A stretch of 6,317 nucleotides of DNA from an uncultured Collinsella sp. (lineage in GTDB: Bacteria; Actinomycetota; Coriobacteriia; Coriobacteriales; Coriobacteriaceae), in contig CAUGTZ010000042.1 of the NCBI GenBank assembly GCA_959602645.1, forward strand, positions 1 through 6,317, in the 5' to 3' direction. Positions 5,762-6,317 of the stretch are shown piece after piece (the stretch's first letter is position 1; every line of letters begins with the position of its first letter). A program made the translations under genes and the position numbers. The notes beneath the pieces were generated by a model, which had not been told where the DNA came from, ran no database searches, and saw only the letters and a list, made by a program, of their open reading frames with translations.

Positions 5762-5795
5762 AAGAGCGCAGCTACCTTGATACAGGTCACTGCGC
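5760..5795 (-). terminator. Terminator-like hairpin between ptsH and ptsI, probably partial
   Basis: A stem of about 12 positions (5766-5777 with 5784-5795) contains six outer GC-rich pairs, one G-U wobble, one mismatch and four inner pairs, with a six-base loop. On the minus strand it is followed by TC and then four T (5760-5763). The short U run and internal mismatch argue for leaky termination. That would let HPr mRNA exceed enzyme I mRNA, a ratio common in bacteria. It lies 46 bases after the ptsH stop. Confidence 0.65.
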
Positions 5796-5840
5796 CCCCA
5801 AGTATGAACTTAATTGTTCAACATGCGACCCGTTTGAGTT

Positions 5841-6104
5841 CTACTCGCCAAGACCGCTCTTGATGAGCTCGATGGCAGCAGCCAGAGCCTCGGCCTCGTC
5901 GGCGCCGTCGCACTTGACCTCGACCTCGGTGCCGCAGGGGATACCAGCAGCCATAAGTGCCATCGGGGACTTGCCGTTGACCTCCTTCTCGGGGGTGACG
6001 ACCGTCACGTCACAGGCGTACTTGCCCATGGTGGAGGCGAACAGACCAGCCGGACGCATGTGCAGACCCTGAGGATTAACGAGGGTAGCCTTCTCAGAAA
6101 CCAT
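5841..6104 (-). CDS. ptsH: Phosphocarrier protein HPr
   Basis: This 87-aa small cytoplasmic protein accepts phosphate from enzyme I and hands it to EII sugar permeases. The phosphorylated histidine is H15 in GLHMRPAG, at the exact family position, with R17 and P18 conserved. Residue 16 is methionine where E. coli has threonine and B. subtilis alanine. The regulatory serine S46 is present in VNGKSPM, matching the site that HPr kinase/phosphorylase modifies in Gram-positive bacteria, but it is followed by proline instead of the usual isoleucine. No HPr kinase gene is in the window. Length matches the family (85-88 aa). The ATG at 6102-6104 has AAGGAG 6 bases upstream. It is the first gene of the ptsH-ptsI pair, with an AT-rich promoter region behind it. 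Confidence 0.97.
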   Translation of the reverse strand: MVSEKATLVNPQGLHMRPAGLFASTMGKYACDVTVVTPEKEVNGKSPMALMAAGIPCGTEVEVKCDGADEAEALAAAIELIKSGLGE

Positions 6105-6110
6105 AGTTGA

Positions 6111-6116
6111 CTCCTT
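6111..6116 (-). promoter_or_regulatory. Ribosome binding site of ptsH
   Basis: AAGGAG on the minus strand, preceded by further A residues, lies 6 bases from the ATG. It is strong and ideally spaced, in keeping with an abundant protein. Confidence 0.85.
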
Positions 6117-6169
6117 TTTTGTGTTTAACCCCTGTCATGCATGTGGCAGGAGTCAGATTCACGACGTTG

Positions 6170-6201
6170 TTTATATTAACTCACATCAAACGGTTTTTCA
6201 T
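6170..6201 (-). promoter_or_regulatory. Candidate promoter of ptsH(-ptsI-kinase)
   Basis: An AT-rich patch on the minus strand holds two overlapping -10 candidates, TAATAT (6173-6178) and TATAAA (6170-6175). ATGAAA (6196-6201, 4 of 6 to the -35 consensus) lies exactly 17 bases upstream of the first. Transcription would start near 6165, giving a leader of about 60 bases. The AT-richness stands out against the flanking sequence. Which hexamer pair is used cannot be decided by eye. Confidence 0.5.
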
Positions 6202-6206
6202 TGTGT

Positions 6207-6216
6207 TTCGCACGAA
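6207..6216. repeat. Short palindrome upstream of the ptsH promoter
   Basis: TTCGCACGAA (minus TTCGTGCGAA) is a 4+2+4 inverted repeat just upstream of the candidate -35 of ptsH. The position suits a regulator site. A ten-base palindrome can easily occur by chance, and no named regulator motif is recognised. Confidence 0.25.
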
Positions 6217-6300
6217 TTGTTGGACAGATGTCGTTGTCGTCCGCTCGCCTGCCGGGCGGGGCGGTTAAGTTTGCTGCTCTACAGTCCTGCGCAAGACGGA

Positions 6301-6317
6301 AAGCACATTAAGTGCTT
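6301..6317. repeat. Inverted repeat at the right window edge
   Basis: AAGCAC and GTGCTT (6301-6306 and 6312-6317) form a perfect 6-bp inverted repeat around the AT loop ATTAA. It may extend past the window. It could be part of the terminator of the next gene to the right or a regulator site. Between it and the ptsH promoter lies a GC-rich stretch (about 6241-6263) with only short, unconvincing pairings. No gene was found from 6105 to 6317. Confidence 0.35.

Noticed and set aside
6131..6150. Hairpin in the ptsH leader centred on ATGCAT
   Set aside because: It pairs better as plus-strand RNA; in the minus-strand leader it has two mismatches in eight positions, so a riboregulator was not supported.
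6185..6200. Catabolite (cre-like) operator near TGAAAAACCGTTTGA
   Set aside because: It resembles the CcpA site only with an extra base in the centre, so the half-sites are out of register; kept out of the feature list.
6241..6263. GC-rich stretch as a terminator of an upstream gene
   Set aside because: Only 4-bp pairings were seen and no U run follows on either strand.

Overview
This window is a GC-rich bacterial chromosome segment in which every supported gene lies on the minus strand. Protein sequence, GC-rich codon choice and the gene set suggest an actinobacterium, most likely a Coriobacteriia gut anaerobe resembling Collinsella. That placement is inference from the look of the proteins and was not confirmed by a search.

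Layout in the direction of transcription (right to left). An AT-rich promoter region (about 6105-6317) precedes ptsH (HPr, 87 aa). A terminator-like hairpin separates ptsH from ptsI (PTS enzyme I, 567 aa). A 74-base gap with a second hairpin leads to a PfkB-family 1-phosphofructokinase-type kinase (310 aa), which ends at a strong intrinsic terminator. A second, paralogous kinase of identical length (310 aa) follows with its own promoter and its own strong terminator. Next comes a CCA-adding/poly(A) polymerase-type nucleotidyltransferase with an HD domain (464 aa). Last is a tandem pair of tRNA-Glu(CUC) genes; the distal copy is cut by the left window edge.

Functionally, enzyme I takes phosphate from phosphoenolpyruvate and passes it to His15 of HPr, which feeds sugar-specific EII permeases encoded elsewhere. 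The two PfkB-type kinases probably convert PTS-derived hexose phosphates (fructose 1-phosphate being the best candidate) to bisphosphates for glycolysis. Right of about 1800 the window is therefore a PTS and entry-to-glycolysis block; left of that it is a tRNA-maturation and tRNA block. No mobile element, CRISPR array, prophage or foreign-looking segment was seen.

The most notable points are active-site differences between the two kinases, hairpins placed between PTS genes that could set HPr:enzyme I:kinase ratios, and complete avoidance of TTA, CTA and TCA codons in ptsI, which leaves a full-length but probably meaningless open frame on the opposite strand. I did not find a convincing undescribed system; this looks like a core chromosomal region.
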